Assembly (NCBI GenBank): GCA_024529925.1 | Contig: JAFEUB010000895.1 | Coordinates: forward strand, 496,001 to 560,000 | Source: Ophthalmolycus amberensis | Taxonomy: Eukaryota > Chordata > Actinopteri > Perciformes > Zoarcidae | Length of the DNA: 64,000 bases | Direction: 5' to 3' | Part shown: piece by piece, positions 25,529-37,740 of the stretch | How positions within the stretch are numbered: position 1 is the first letter of the stretch | Layout: every line of letters starts with the position of its first letter | Made by a program: the position numbers and the translations under genes | The notes under the pieces: model-generated | The model's database searches: none | Told to the model about the DNA's origin: nothing | Seen by the model: the letters and a program-made list of their open reading frames with translations, nothing else

Positions 25529-25546
25529 CCCCCCCCCCCCCCCCCC
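25529..25546. repeat. Poly-C run, 18 bases
   Basis: C homopolymer after CATCAGA. A complementary G20 lies 360 bases downstream at 25906. Confidence 0.95.
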
Positions 25547-25905
25547 ATCCAGGCACCTCTCTATCTCATGCACTACAAAACACATGCAGTGAAAGTGACA
25601 ACTGGCCTAACGCCTTCCCTTTTAAAAACAGTGATTTAGCACTTGTTTTGTTTCTCCCCTCCCCCCCTTCCCTTCACCCCTCCTCTCACAGCGCAGGACA
25701 TAAATCAATTGAGATGAAAGTTCCATAATTGTGCTTGCTGGGAGGGATTTGAGCAAAATTGCGCCATGAATTTTTTAAAGGGGATTTTTACTAGCTGTTC
25801 AGCGAGACTTGGGAGGCAAAGGAAGGTGAGGCCATGAGGATTTATGGGCCTGGATTCTTCATTACTGAAGTAATTTTCCTGCAAATGATAGTGCGGCACA
25901 CTGGA

Positions 25906-25925
25906 GGGGGGGGGGGGGGGGGGGG
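25906..25925. repeat. Poly-G run, 20 bases
   Basis: G homopolymer after CACTGGA, followed by AGCGGGGGC. It is complementary to the C18 at 25529 and the longest G run in the window. Confidence 0.95.
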
Positions 25926-26589
25926 AGCGGGGGCACTGTCCGCCTCGGAGAGTACAAACCTGCTTAATCTCAGGCAGAGAGAGCAGCTCAGAGCTCTAAT
26001 ATCAGCTGTAAGGGACTGGCTCTCCATTTGTTCACATCTAAACTGCAGCTAGTGTATTTGTGATTCATAGTAATTGATTGCTGGGATTCTTTCCATACAA
26101 GTTGATTTCATTACGAATGATAGTTGTTGTTTTTTTTTAGAACTACTAGGAAACGTGCTCCGGGGTCGTTCTTATGATACACTGTTCTCAAAAAATGTGC
26201 TCATTTTGTCAGACATTTAAAGCGTTCAGTGTGTTTTGTCAAATTGCAAAGGTTGAGAGGTACACTGCAGTGGCTGATGGTGCAAGACATCATGTAGTGT
26301 ATTATAACATGAAGATGGTGGTGAGAAAGAACGAGGAATTTAAGAAGAGCGACGGAGTCAGTTTAAATGATCGCTAATACTTTCTCCTTTTTCTCTTTCT
26401 GTGGTTAACACCCCGTCATCTATTTCTAGTGTGCATGTGCATCCTGATGTAGATTTGCTTTACCAAGCTGTCATACTGTTTCTTCAGCAAGGCTTTCCAC
26501 CTCTCTCTCTACCTTTTGGTCTTTCCTCCCTCCTCATTTTAACCTTACTTCAGTCCAATATGGCTGACGTTCTGTCTCCATCTCTTTAG

Positions 26590-26619
26590 GTGCAGCCAGC
26601 AGCAGTGGCCCTCCTCAAG
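26590..26619 (+). other. Candidate 30-nt microexon
   Basis: A clear polypyrimidine tract (TTCTGTCTCCATCTCTTTAG, 26570-26589) precedes 30 bases ending in CAAG, followed by a GTTAGT donor at 26620. Length is divisible by three, so inclusion would keep the frame. Phase 0 reads VQPAAVALLK. The phase with two leading bases reads a small-residue stretch, AASSSGPPQ. The phase with one leading base reads CSQQQWPSS. All are open. The donor is weaker than consensus, and CAG trinucleotides inside offer competing acceptors. No protein family is recognised. It could be a chance match. Confidence 0.25.
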
Positions 26620-26742
26620 GTTAGTGCGTCTACGATGCCAGGTCTCATTCTTTATCCTGCCTGCCGTCCACTCAATTTTACAGCTCAGTAGCTTGAGAAG
26701 CAGAAGGGGTAAATCTGCTGCAAGAACGAGAAAGAGGGAGAG

Positions 26743-26769
26743 AGGGGAGGAGGGAGGGAGGGAGGGAGA
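26743..26769. repeat. (GGGA)n purine-rich repeat
   Basis: About six GGGA/GGAG units within a longer purine tract (about 26727-26770). G-quadruplex forming potential. Confidence 0.85.
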
Positions 26770-26779
26770 AACAAAATTA

Positions 26780-27760
26780 TCCTGCACCCTGTCGCAGACT
26801 GCAGTGGATCTCATTCAAGGCACACTAACAACTCAAGACAATTACGGTCGTCACTTCTCACTAGGCCAGACCTGAGACTCACTTGAGGGCCAAAAAGAGG
26901 CAGCGAGTAGAGGACCTACAAGCATGGCTAAGCACTGCAGTTACAGGAGCGACTCGGTGGATAGAAAGGAAACTTCCGGATGAAATGGCTCTTGACTTCT
27001 GCTGGAAGACCTTCGGGTCTTTTGTGCAACACTGCAATAGAAATAGCAATATCCAACAGGGCATTAATGCACTAATAACTCAAAGATCTGTGCAAAATAC
27101 TGACCTCTGAATTTGAATGATTATTATTTTCATGGACATGTGTTGGATTGATGTTACCAGATTTAAATAATTCGATTTTGTTTTCCCAGACATGATGAAA
27201 TGATGATCTATTAGTAAATAATGTGTCACGGAATGTTTTTAAACATTCTCCAAGATAAACGAAGACGGCATGTCGGTAGTCTGTTACGTTCCACCCATTA
27301 CATGTGGGCGGTCTAAGGTAATCTGCACCCACAGATGAGGCCTGGAGGTTCAGCTACCACATGCTACTGAACAAAAGTGAAGCATGACTAAGGTGGGTGG
27401 TGCGTGGAAGATTAGGGAGTGGAGAGAGAGAAAAGTTTGTCCTGGGCTCTCTGCGGAGACCCAGCATGACCAATTGAGGTGAAGGGGATGAATGAGGCCA
27501 TTCACTGGGTCTAATGAAAGAGTTCCTGCTGGGCCCTGAATGAGGGTGGGCCCATCTGCACCACATAGGCGTGCACAAACCAGTGACCTCGAAAATTACC
27601 CAGGAAGCACTTTGGGGGACAGTCACCCCAGCAACAGGCTGGGGTTCGCATAGTAACCAGGCGCTTCAATCAATGCCTGGCAGCTTCTTAAACAGCAAAG
27701 TTTTTCTCTGTATTGAAAGAACTCTGTGTGAAATCAGCTCCGAGGGATACCTCCCCCAGT
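26780..27760. other. Non-coding stretch, no gene seen
   Basis: Contains a perfect short inverted repeat, GAATGTTT TT AAACATTC, at 27231-27248. An 86-codon minus-strand frame covers 27072-27332 but has no recognisable domain. Confidence 0.5.
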
Positions 27761-27761
27761 T

Positions 27762-27787
27762 AAAAAAAAAAGGGGGGGGGGGGGGGG
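27762..27787. repeat. A10-G16 purine homopolymer junction
   Basis: Ten A (27762-27771) followed directly by sixteen G (27772-27787). An all-purine strand of this kind can form triplex or quadruplex structures and is a common sequencing-error spot. Confidence 0.95.
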
Positions 27788-27789
27788 CT

Positions 27790-29210
27790 GCCAATGATTG
27801 TCCCATGTGAAAACGTCCAGAAGCTCCCACCATCTTTAAGAGGTGTGGGACGATGCCCTCAGGACTTTTCCTCTCAACACAAAGATGTGTGTGTCTTAGC
27901 TACATATGAACATGCACTGCCTGCCTGTATGTGCAGTGCTGGGTGTAGGTTAATTAGGTTCAGGGCATGTATAGTGACAGGTTCAGGACACTGTGAAATA
28001 GATCCAATTACAAAGAGTCCAGATAAGGAGTGAGATTCCCTGCACGCCCCCGGGGAATGGACGTTAAGTTTACAAGCATCTTAAAGGATCTGGTTCATTG
28101 GATGGTATCTATGTTATTTGGTGTAATATATTCAGTCTTGACGAGTCGGAGGCACGCAGGTCATTGAAGTTCCATTCCCGTCTCCGTTCCCTCACGGAAC
28201 TTTTGACAGCGTGAAATGACAATCCACCCCTGCACGCATCCCCCACGTCAAAAAGTAATGAGATTGTGCTGCTGGAAATATCACTACAAAGCATCAGGCC
28301 TGCACTCGGGTCTGACTGCACCTTCAAACAGCGCTGCCTGCCAGCTCGCCTGCCTCGCCTGCATGCTGAAAAAGAAAGGAACAAAAACAATCAGAATCAG
28401 ACACAGAGAAACGGCAAGGGAAGCTCCCTACGCTGAGACAAACGAACACGCCAGGGCCTTTCATCCTGAGAGTGATTAGCCATCCGAAACGTTTTCTAAC
28501 CCAGCGTTGAGTGTGTTCCTCAAACGAAAGAGTTCCATTGAGGAGTGGTGGTGAGATGTGTCTCGCTGGGAAGCGCCGGTGATCTAGTCTCTAATTGTGG
28601 CGTCGCTGACAAGACTGGTGTGGCTGGGAGCTTTTTAAGCGGGGCTTTTTGCTACGCTCTTGTTCCCTTCCTGTCACATCCACAACCAAAGGCACCAGGG
28701 AACAAAAAGGCCCCTCAGATTCTGCTCTTACATCCATCTGCCTGTTGCTTTGTGCATATAAATACAGGCCTAATGTAACACTCTAATAGGCCCTGATGCT
28801 GGCCTAATGTGACCAAAACTACAATTGTTGCTGTAAATGCAGTGTTTGGTTGCAGATATGTAATATCACCGAACACAGTTTTCAGTCTGTGTAATTGCTG
28901 TCTCATATTCTTTCATATATCATTGATTGAAGTCTCTCAGCTTCAGAGAAGATGCAACGTTTCTGACACATTGGCAGTAGTACTACCCTTCTTCTGCAGC
29001 GTAGCGGGAACACAGTCATGTTCGCGGTCTTTGAGCGACGTTCAGTAGAGCTGGTATGGAGCTTTCAAAATCTGCCACGGAAAACCTCTCAGATCCTCTA
29101 CTGTTCAGAAGCCAGGTTGTCGCAGGTTTGAGGAATCGAAGAACCGGCGACAGTGGGTGAAAAAAGGGGGAGGGGTAGAGAAGAGAGGAAAGGAGTGAAA
29201 CCCGAGCTCA
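27790..29210. other. Non-coding stretch, no gene seen
   Basis: Unique sequence. Frames of 77-93 codons at 28109-28480 overlap on opposite strands and show no domain. Confidence 0.5.
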
Positions 29211-29214
29211 TAAA

Positions 29215-29390
29215 AATCAGTATTATAACAACATTAATTGATGCTGCTGAGTGCCATATGTGATGCCATATGGAAAGGCTGCCCCAGAGGCCTGCTATAA
29301 TAGACAGCCCGCAGCGGTGCACACAACTTGGCACATTTACAAACGAGGGACGTCCCATTAATATCAGCCACGCAGTCCGGGCAGCAGACA
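29215..29390. promoter_or_regulatory. Candidate regulatory block, unverified
   Basis: AACATTAATTGATG at about 29229-29242 is followed by two GCCATATG boxes 12 bases apart (29253-29260 and 29265-29272) and CCCATTAATATCAGCC at about 29353-29368. The paired CATATG E-boxes with ATTAAT sites are enhancer-like. Conservation is untested. Confidence 0.28.
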
Positions 29391-29440
29391 GTGGGAGAGG
29401 GAGGGAGAGAGGGTGTTGGAGGGAGGGAGCGGGCGAGAAA
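29391..29440. repeat. GGGA-rich purine tract
   Basis: Imperfect GGGAGAGGGAGGGAG repeats up to GGGCGAG. It is an impure simple repeat. Confidence 0.75.
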
Positions 29441-29711
29441 ATAAAGAGAGGGAACCAAGTTACCTCATGTTTGGTTTGCCATCCTTAGTCCTCATGTTTT
29501 TACTATTTATCCACTTGCCTCATGCTATCATTCTTAAATTAAAAGATTTACTCGATGTGCATTTAAAATCTCTGCTCCTCTCCTGCCACGGTTCCTTGAT
29601 TACAGTAATAAATGGCGCCTCCCCTCTGGGTTGATCAGACCGCCCTCTGTCCACCCAACTGTCACTCCCACCACATGCCCAGAGGTCCTTTCATCACTCT
29701 CTCTCTCTCAA

Positions 29712-29743
29712 ACACACACACACACACACACACAGACACACAC
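29712..29743. repeat. (CA)n microsatellite with one G
   Basis: About fifteen CA units with a single CAGACA interruption, preceded by a short CT run (29697-29709). Confidence 0.95.
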
Positions 29744-29744
29744 T

Positions 29745-30624
29745 TCAGCAGGTTAGATGATTCATTGCACCTTGACAAAGGCGGCGTGAACGAGCTCTGT
29801 TTAACCTCTTCTGTGCCTAATCACAGGGCAGCTGTTATTTACTGCTGCTGTCCACACTTTCCGCTGCCTGGTTGCTCACATTCAACACTGTCCCTCTCTT
29901 ACACTGCATCGGGTCTTATCAAAGCAGACTGGCTTGATGTGGGCATTCTGCAACATATATTTCACTGAAAATGTCATAAATCATACACTCGTTTTATATT
30001 AATTTAGAATAGGTTTAATGAAGTGAATCATTTAGATCTCGTAGGTAGTTTTGTGTCACAGCTTTTCAAATGCAATGGACTGTTTGGGTAATAAATACTC
30101 TTCAAAAGGTATTAGTTACCAAGTACATCAGTACAACAGCGACTAATTAATATTTTCATTATACTGAATAATCTATTGATTATGTTTCTGATAGTAAATT
30201 GTCAGACAAATACCCATCCCGTCTTCAAATTGCATTCTTTGGCCAACCAACAGTCCAAAACCAATATTAAAAGTCCAAGAAAATGTTGGTCATGATGGCG
30301 GCTAAAATCAAGTTTGAATTCTTTGAAGTTGATGATGTGATATTATCATTAGCCCTGTGTATGCGAGATGCCACAGACGTGTACCGGCCCCTACTGCCCC
30401 GTACAGTCTGGTAGATGGAGATGGAGACGCATCTGTTTTGCGCGCTGCTTTCAGACTCTTATGACGTTGCCCGTAGCGGGGAGGGAGAGCGAGAGATCCT
30501 TGTGAAACAAAGTTGTCAGCCATTCTGTTGAGTTTCATACAATGTGAGGCGAAACAAGAATAGCGTACAGCTGTTTCCTCCCTGACACAGAGGGAGGCAG
30601 ATGAAGAGCAGAAGAGAGAAAGAC
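29745..30624. other. Non-coding stretch, no gene seen
   Basis: Unique, AT-rich in its middle (30000-30260). A GATGATGTGATATTATC lies at 30330. Nothing recognised. Confidence 0.5.
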
Positions 30625-30636
30625 GGGGGGGGGGGG
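30625..30636. repeat. Poly-G run, 12 bases, in purine tract
   Basis: G12 inside a longer purine-rich stretch (about 30600-30662) with GAGAGAAAGAC before and GAGGAAGAGGGAGAG after. Confidence 0.93.
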
Positions 30637-30639
30637 AGG

Positions 30640-32520
30640 AAGAGGGAGAGCGAGGGAGAGCTCTCCGCTCTGTGATGTGCACTGATGTAGCTGCAGCTCT
30701 AGGTCAAACGCTGCCAGTGTTTTGTGTTCATCTTTGTCTCGTCTCCCAGTGCTCCTCTAAATTATTCACAGCCTGAAGATGTGCAATGTGGCTGCCTCCC
30801 CCTTTCCTCTCTCCTCCTTCCCTCTGCATTGCTCTCCGTCTCTATTTCTCTGTTTCCCATCTCCTCCTCTGTCTCTCATGTGACTGCTTGTGTCAGAGGC
30901 AATGAACAGAAGTTTCTCCTTGCAAGCTGGTTAATCCCCCCATCCCATTCCGTATCCACTCATCGACCATCAACCACCCACCTTTCATCACCGACTCCAT
31001 CTCTCACACTCCTCCTTTCATCCCTGCTTGTCCCTCGCTTGCCTCTCCTGGCTGCCAGACTAGAGCCAGACGCTTCTTCTTTCTTTTTTTTTTAAGGGGG
31101 AGGCTGCCAGCTGTTCGTATCAACTGCTTGGTATAGCTCCTGCTCTCCCCAGCATCCCTCTACCTCCCTCACTCTCACTTCATAGGATCCACGATGTAGG
31201 GGTCGGGCTGACGGGGTGTTTTCATCCTCTGTTGCTGTTTTTTTCTCTCTCGCCTCAACTCTTTAATGACTTTGCACTCATTTTATCCAGCCAAGTTGAG
31301 AGATAAACCCCAAGTGCGCACCAAATCCTCAGGCCAATCGATGGCGCTGATTAAAGATGTGCCCGTCAGTGATTTCACCTTTAACAGACTGCCAGTCCTC
31401 TGAAGATGGAGGGAGCTCCTAAAAACCAAGGACATGGATGGACTAGACAATATGATGATATACACAGTAAGGCAAGTTTGTCAGCCATCAGAGATTTTAT
31501 CACACTTTTATCATCTCTTTATTGTTTGTGGGTGTGTCAGGCTATTGCCGGCAGTCTTGCAAATCAGCGAGCAGGCAGAGGAAGTACCTTGATTTGTTAT
31601 ATTTGCTGGATTTTCTTGCATGGTTATTTTAATCCATAAATTCTTTCACAATGGAGTTTCTGAAAAATGTAATATATCACAGTATATGTTGACACAATTA
31701 ACTTTAGAGTGATGCAAACAGGCCCAGAGTCTTGTGTCTGAAGGTGTGGGCTTATAAACTGCATGCTTCGGAAACAGATTATTATTGTCACGTTAACTCG
31801 GAAGATGCAAGAATTAAATCCTGTCTGGACAGCAGGACTTGGAGGATGAGGTGTGCCCCTCGTGGCCACCTGAGCGGAAAGAGCAGTTAAATCCAGTTCC
31901 AACCGTTGCCACAGGACACTCGTTTGTAATTCTGCACCCTGCCTACAATAGCGTTTGATCATTGCAGAGGGGGGACAGGAGGTACAAGGCGGGGGGAAGG
32001 AGCTGAAGCCTTCTCCCTCTCTCTTTGCTCCCCCTCCCCAAAACACCCCATGCCCGGCCTCTCGCAATTGCTGTCAACCAGTATGAATGCCCCCTCTGGC
32101 CTGATGACAAGTCGAGCGTGAAACGCTCGGCTGCCCCCTGAAATTAGCAGTAGAGCCCCCCGGCGGCACATGCTTCTCATGACCAGCACACAGTGGGCTG
32201 CCGCCAGATTCTTTTCATTATGGTGGCCTGCCAGCCCCCTGACTCTACCTCCTTCTGCCTCTTCCTCCATCCCACCCTCCCTCTCCTCCTCCTACCCCCT
32301 GTGTGTCGGCCAGAGCTCAGTAAACAGCATCTGTAGTGCTCATCACATTACTGTCGTTGGGAGGAGAAGGAAGGAGGGAGCCAAGCTCTCTATGGGTGTT
32401 GCTGTTATTTCTGTGTATCTACGTGTCTTTATGTGTGCATACAGTATGAGATTTTGTGTTGCAGCATGTATATGCATGTATATGTGTGTGTACATGTTTC
32501 TGTGTGTTGGCTTGACAGGA
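30640..32520. other. Non-coding stretch, pyrimidine-rich
   Basis: Strong C/T asymmetry on the plus strand at about 30770-31060 and 31135-31180 produces Ser/Pro/Leu-rich frames that I take as compositional artefacts. T-rich tract at 31079-31093. No gene recognised. Confidence 0.5.
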
Positions 32521-32526
32521 TTAGTA

Positions 32527-32546
32527 AGAGAGAGAGAGAGAGAGAG
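32527..32546. repeat. (AG)n microsatellite, about 10 units
   Basis: Perfect AG run, followed by further GAGAGTGAGAAAG purine-rich sequence to about 32590. Confidence 0.93.
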
Positions 32547-32599
32547 CTAGTAGTGGCAGTACAGAGAGTGAGAAAGCGTGAGAGAGGAGGGGAGTAGCA

Positions 32600-32905
32600 G
32601 TACAGAGCGATGCCTGGAGGCTCAATCTGTTCCTCACTGAGCTACATCAGTGTTAGAGACGGCGGCTCGGGCCGCAGGGAAGCCTCCACTCGCTCCATCA
32701 AACTGTCAGGCAGCCAGCGGAGCTGCACAGGGAGACTCTCAGCTGCCCCCGGGGCCAGTTCAAGTCAACATCCCATTTCCTTGCCTCCTCGCCTAATTTC
32801 TCCTACGCCCCGACTTAAATTTCCAATGCCCAGTGTCTGCCGCTGCAGCTCAGCACCGCCGAGCTTGGGGCCATGTCAAAGCACTGGGAGGTGCTGAGGG
32901 TTGTA
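32600..32905 (+). other. CpG-enriched segment with a 95-codon frame, unconfirmed
   Basis: By eye this segment carries more CpG than its surroundings (about fourteen in 290 bases). A frame opens at ATG 32610 (MPGGSICSSLSYISVRDGGS...) and stops at 32895-32897. It is Ser/Pro/Arg-rich with no recognised domain. A GTGAGT follows at about 32910 at the start of a TG repeat and could act as a donor if this were a first exon. It could be a promoter-proximal exon of an unknown transcript or a chance frame. Confidence 0.15.
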
Positions 32906-32910
32906 AATGT

Positions 32911-32933
32911 GAGTGTGTGTGTGTGTGTGTGTG
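32911..32933. repeat. (TG)n microsatellite, short
   Basis: About ten TG units beginning at GTGAGTGTG. Confidence 0.92.
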
Positions 32934-32934
32934 G

Positions 32935-34600
32935 GTTCACGTCTGAAGGCAAGATAGGGAGCTTGTTACAGTCACACGGTCAGCAGAGACAAGAAGAAGC
33001 CAAAGGGAGCATCATGAAAGACGAGGTGCAAAAATAAAAACATAAATCAGTGTTATTTTTTTCCTCATTCTCTCTTACCTATATCCCCATTTTTCTTCCA
33101 CGACTATATTCATAACACAGTTGTGTATTCCCTGTCCCTTTAGGTTTCTGGCAGTTTTCTTCTTTCCCTCTGAGCTGAATAAATGCTCCCTGTTCCCTCG
33201 TACATCTGCCATTACTGTCTGTTTTTTCCCCTTCCAAACTCCAAGGATCGCCAGCCCAGTCGGCTCTGTTGCTCCCCCAGCGAGTGCTGAAAGCAAGGGC
33301 TGAGGTATTTCTTGCTGGAAAGGACAAGGCGGTCCTTTAATTTAGTGGAGAAGGGGAACGGCTCTTCAAGTTTGCCCCCACCACTGTCCCCATCAATCTG
33401 TCCGTGCACCCCCCCTTCTTCCTTCACAACCCCACCACATACTTTGCATGGAAGTGAAACGGAGAGCGGCCAGGTCTCAGTGCTGTTTACATGGACTCTG
33501 GGTAATGTTAAAATCTGCTTAGTTTGGCCCCAGGTCAGGACTATATCGTTCCTCACCCTGTCTAGATTTACATGGCCCCCGCTGACTCTTCCCTTAAGTG
33601 TGTCAGCTCTGAACCAGAAGCCTCTGTGTGTCTGGCTAATGCAAAGAGCATTTCTCTGAGCTTGTCTTCTTCAATCCTCCTCCACTCTCATTCTCTCTCT
33701 GTCCTCTCTCAATGGGCCTCTGTGAAAGGAGCTTTTGCTGAAGCCGTCTCTATGTTTGCACAGCCAACTCCGAGGTCCCAAGCTCAAATATGGTTTTACG
33801 TGAGAGCCTGTCTAGGCCTCCTCTGCCGGTCGATATTATTTCTACCCAGCAGAGTTTTTCTCTCAATCTCATTCCCCCTGGAGCATACATCTTCACTGGG
33901 ATCAATACTTTCCTAATCCAGAGCTCCGAGGCTGACCCGGGGTAATCAGCTGACTTCCCATGCTGCCCGCTGGGGAGGTCAAGGTTCAAATGGCCGTATA
34001 GATTTGATCCTGTGATCAAATCACTTTGCTAGGTGGTGCTTTCAGATACAGCTGGTGGTGTCAAGAGTGATCACTTGATTTTTTTTTCTCTATTCTTGAG
34101 AGTTAAATGCAGTGGTGCTATGTGAGCCTTGGCAACCCTAATATTAATACAGCAGTTAAGCACCCAAAGCTTTTTTTAGTTAATTAAGGTGCACAGTAGC
34201 CATGAAACTGTAAGGTTATGTGAATCATATCAAATATTCCTTTTGTTGATTGACTATTCTGATGTTATTCCAACCCACTTACATACTTACGCACACACAC
34301 ATGCGCATGCACAAACTATTCCCTCAACTTTGTAGCTACTTGTGGCTTAAATGTGTCTGTGAAAGTAAGGCTTCACCCTTCGCCACGAGGCCAAAGAGAC
34401 CTTCAGATCTCCCGCTGATGTTTTAGGGCTGGAAACTTTAGGCGAGCCTCTGCTTCCACCCCTCAGAGTGTCCACTGCGCCTACGTCCCAACAACTCATC
34501 CCAGCATCCGCAGGAGGGAAATTGCAGGAGGAAATTGGTGTTGTTCCAGAAGTATCTGACATTGCTTTGGTCCTCGGCTATCTAAATGGACCATAACCCA
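32935..34600. other. Non-coding stretch, no gene seen
   Basis: Several frames of 60-115 codons overlap on both strands at 33075-33916. They reflect few stop codons in C/T-rich sequence, and no domain is visible. Confidence 0.5.
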
Positions 34601-34619
34601 CCCCCCCCCCCCCCCCCCC
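34601..34619. repeat. Poly-C run, 19 bases
   Basis: Uninterrupted C homopolymer after CATAACCCA. Confidence 0.95.
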
Positions 34620-35220
34620 TCTGTGTGCTCTCACTCTAGGAGATTTGGATTTGTCCGTACTTGCTCCCTTAGAATCAGGACTATCTCAGTCAATGTCCCT
34701 GAAGAGACGTCTTCTGAGTTGAAGCCATTTCTCTCGTCAGTATTAAGATGTCTACATGTGTGCAGGGATCAAGTGCCGCTGCTGTCTCACTGCTCAGTCG
34801 GACTCCTGGCCCTTCTTCAATTTTTTCATTTCGCATCATTTTTTCTCTTCTCATTTATTACGTTTTTAATTAAAGATGCAAAAAATAAATATTTTTAGGA
34901 CTCAAGATGAAGTAGCCGCCCTAAACTACTCAATTCAGTGTTAAGGTTTCTTTTAGCAAGTGCAGGGCTGGGATCAGTATTCAGTCAGACAGTCGTTGAC
35001 GCCTTCACAGCATTTGTGTCGCCAGGCAAGTTCCTCCTCTTCTGCTCTCTCTGTCTCTGAGGCAGACTTCATGGCAGACTGTCCTCCAAGTGTGACAAGT
35101 GGAACTGTGTGATTAATTTGGCCAGTCGTTTTAATGTGCTCCGGGATGCGCAACGCTTATTGTCTTCGCCTTGCACGTCTTTCAGAATCTGCCAGAGAAA
35201 ATGTACAGGGGGATCGAGAC
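34620..35220. other. Non-coding stretch
   Basis: Unique sequence. A TTTCAG acceptor-like end at about 35184 precedes AATCTGCCAGAG, but no donor follows within an open frame. Confidence 0.5.
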
Positions 35221-35223
35221 ATC

Positions 35224-35268
35224 CATCCCTCCTTCCCTCCTTCCCTCCTCCTTCCCCCTCTCTGCTTT
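35224..35268. repeat. (CCTT/CCCT)n pyrimidine repeat
   Basis: Imperfect CCTTCCCT units, C/T only. The complementary purine strand has G-triplets. Confidence 0.85.
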
Positions 35269-35269
35269 T

Positions 35270-37740
35270 TTCCCCCTTTCGCTGCCTCATTGAAGGGCTG
35301 AGCTACAGGGTCGTCATGGGGGCCAGCCCAGGTCGGGGCCCGGCTCCAGCCAAGGCCGCTGGCGGAATAAATCTCCTGTCTCTGAAGTGTTGAAAGCTGT
35401 GTAAATGTCAAACGCATCAGTCTGATGTGCTGGCTGAGGGGAGAGGGGGTTAGAGAGGAGGTGGGATGCTGGGAGGGAGGGTTGTGCATGAGCCATCCGC
35501 TGAAGCTGGTCCCCTGTTACCCTTCGTAGCTGGCGGTTGCCAGGTACAGATGTTGCTGCTTGCTCCCTGCCTCTGGAGAGCGTTTTTTCCCCCGTTTGTT
35601 TAGTTGGTGAACATCTATGAGAGACACAAACCACTAGGGGCTTGACTCCTGTCAGCAGCTTAGTGAGCTGCATATCTCTCCGATTTTAACAATGTCCCCT
35701 CTGACCACCAGACATGCTGTTTAGGGAGTTTTCTATTTGGGGTTGTGGCTTTGCTCTTTCACCTTTTTGGTTTTCTTGTATAGCCTTGCGAAAAAATCTT
35801 TTACCCCGTGTAAATATTCAAAGATGCATAGGGGGCCTAAATGAAGTGGTCCTCTTCTTACATGCACTCACAAATGGGAGCCAATCTATTACTTTCATAG
35901 GTTCATTGTATTATTTCCTTTGACTCGACCAAGTGTAATAGCCCAACAGGGCAATCACATAGAATACTGACAAAAACTGCTCGAACACTACCTCCATCCG
36001 TCCATCCGTTCATCTCTATAGCATCCCCCCTGCCTGTTCGTACTGTTGTTTTGTTCCCCCTTTCCACCTGCCTCTCTCTCCCCTGCTGTGCTGTGTGTCT
36101 CTCTGTCTGAGCCCTAGCCTGTATTCCTCTTTACGCTCTGCTGCAGTGCAGCCTTCTTGTAAAAGGATAAGCACCATGCTGTGCTCTTTTGATATTATTT
36201 TTTCCTCCTCGCCAGCTCCAGCCCTGTGAGGCCTCATCTCTAGTTTCATGGCTACTGCTGCAACAACAAGGCCAAGCATGCACCCAGGGAATAGACCGAG
36301 CCAGTTGTTCATCTCCATCACCTAGGGTTTAAACTCGTCCCCAGGGATAGAGAAGAAGTCCCAACTGCTGTGAGATGGAAGTCATCTGTTCAGCTGCATG
36401 CTAAGAATACATGTACACTTGTTTCCTGGGGGTAGGGCGACGTTGGGGATTGGATCAATTCTCCTTTTATTGTAATTCGCAGATATTCAAGATGGACAAA
36501 AACATTGTTTTAAATGTGATTCACCACCAGAGTGGTGAACAAATGGGTGGTGATTATAGGTTGTGATGATCCACTAACAAGCAGTATAGAAATGGCTGAC
36601 AATTCATTTGTCTGGAATCCGTAGTCTGAATGGGGAATTGATTGACAAGAAGCCTAAGCTACTTTCTCTAGTTAACGCCCTGCACTCTGTAATGAAGGTC
36701 TTTTCACACGCAGAGGCACAGAAAACAGGGTCTGCAAACATTCCCCAAGGGAAAAGAGGACACAAAGCGTTGGAATGTCGCCAATATTTAACATGCTTTA
36801 TTATTACCGGGAGTAGCACTGGTATTATAGTTATCAAAATCGTTTTATAAATGTGGAACATATAAGAGAACACATTTTGCATTTCTTTCAACCATATTTA
36901 CGCAAGAACAGAACAATTGTCGGGCCATTTTTGCATTTTCTGCAGTATTATGAGGCACCTTTCCTTTGCGTTCACACTTATTTTCTTCATACTTACTGAC
37001 AGGCTCTGGAATCATAAACAACAATCACTTCACAAGGAGAAAGACTCGTATTGAACATGTCATTTGACCGTATTATCCTGCATGTATATTCTTACTTTTT
37101 GTCTTGTGTAGGAATGCGTCAGTATGAACAATAGGAGCTCAGGCGTTTCTTGACGTCGATATTCTGCAGATAGAGATGCAAACGACAATAAACCCTCCTA
37201 AAGGGCTGAGACACAATGCTCTTCTCTCACGTCTGCCAGCAAAGACTCCAGCTGTATCCCTTGTCTTTGCAGAGTAGGATGAATCACAGGGAATGGAAGC
37301 ACCCCCATCACCACTTTCCTCTCCTGAGAGACCTTGGCCAATGAGCCCTTGCACTGATTACTCTCGTTACTTAATTATATATTTGGACCCACCGCACTCA
37401 CAACAAAGGGCCGCTGTGCCTCCATTGACCCAGCTCCCTCCTCATTGTGGCCGGCTCTGAAAGGGAGTCAAACAAAACAAAGAGGGTCCACTTAAATATG
37501 TTGCCACAGGGACTTAATTGACAGGTTGAAGGCAGTTTTTCACAGGGGGCCCTCTCCCTCTCGATGTGGCTCTTCGCTTGAATCGCTCTGCTCGTCGTGC
37601 ATCCTGCTGTGAGGTCCAGTGGGACTGGCCGGCTGCTCGACCACTCCTGTTTCCACAACTTTGCCATGTATTGTGTTGGGGGGGAGAGAGAGTTACCAAC
37701 CAGGAGCATTAAGCATTTACCCACAAATGAATGTGAGAAA
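35270..37740. other. Non-coding stretch, no gene seen
   Basis: Unique sequence. Overlapping frames at 35109-35673 on both strands are low in complexity. Nothing recognised. Confidence 0.5.

Noticed and set aside
30724..31095. 123-codon plus-strand frame rich in Ser, Pro and Leu
   Set aside because: Strong C/T bias removes stop codons; no domain and no exon borders.
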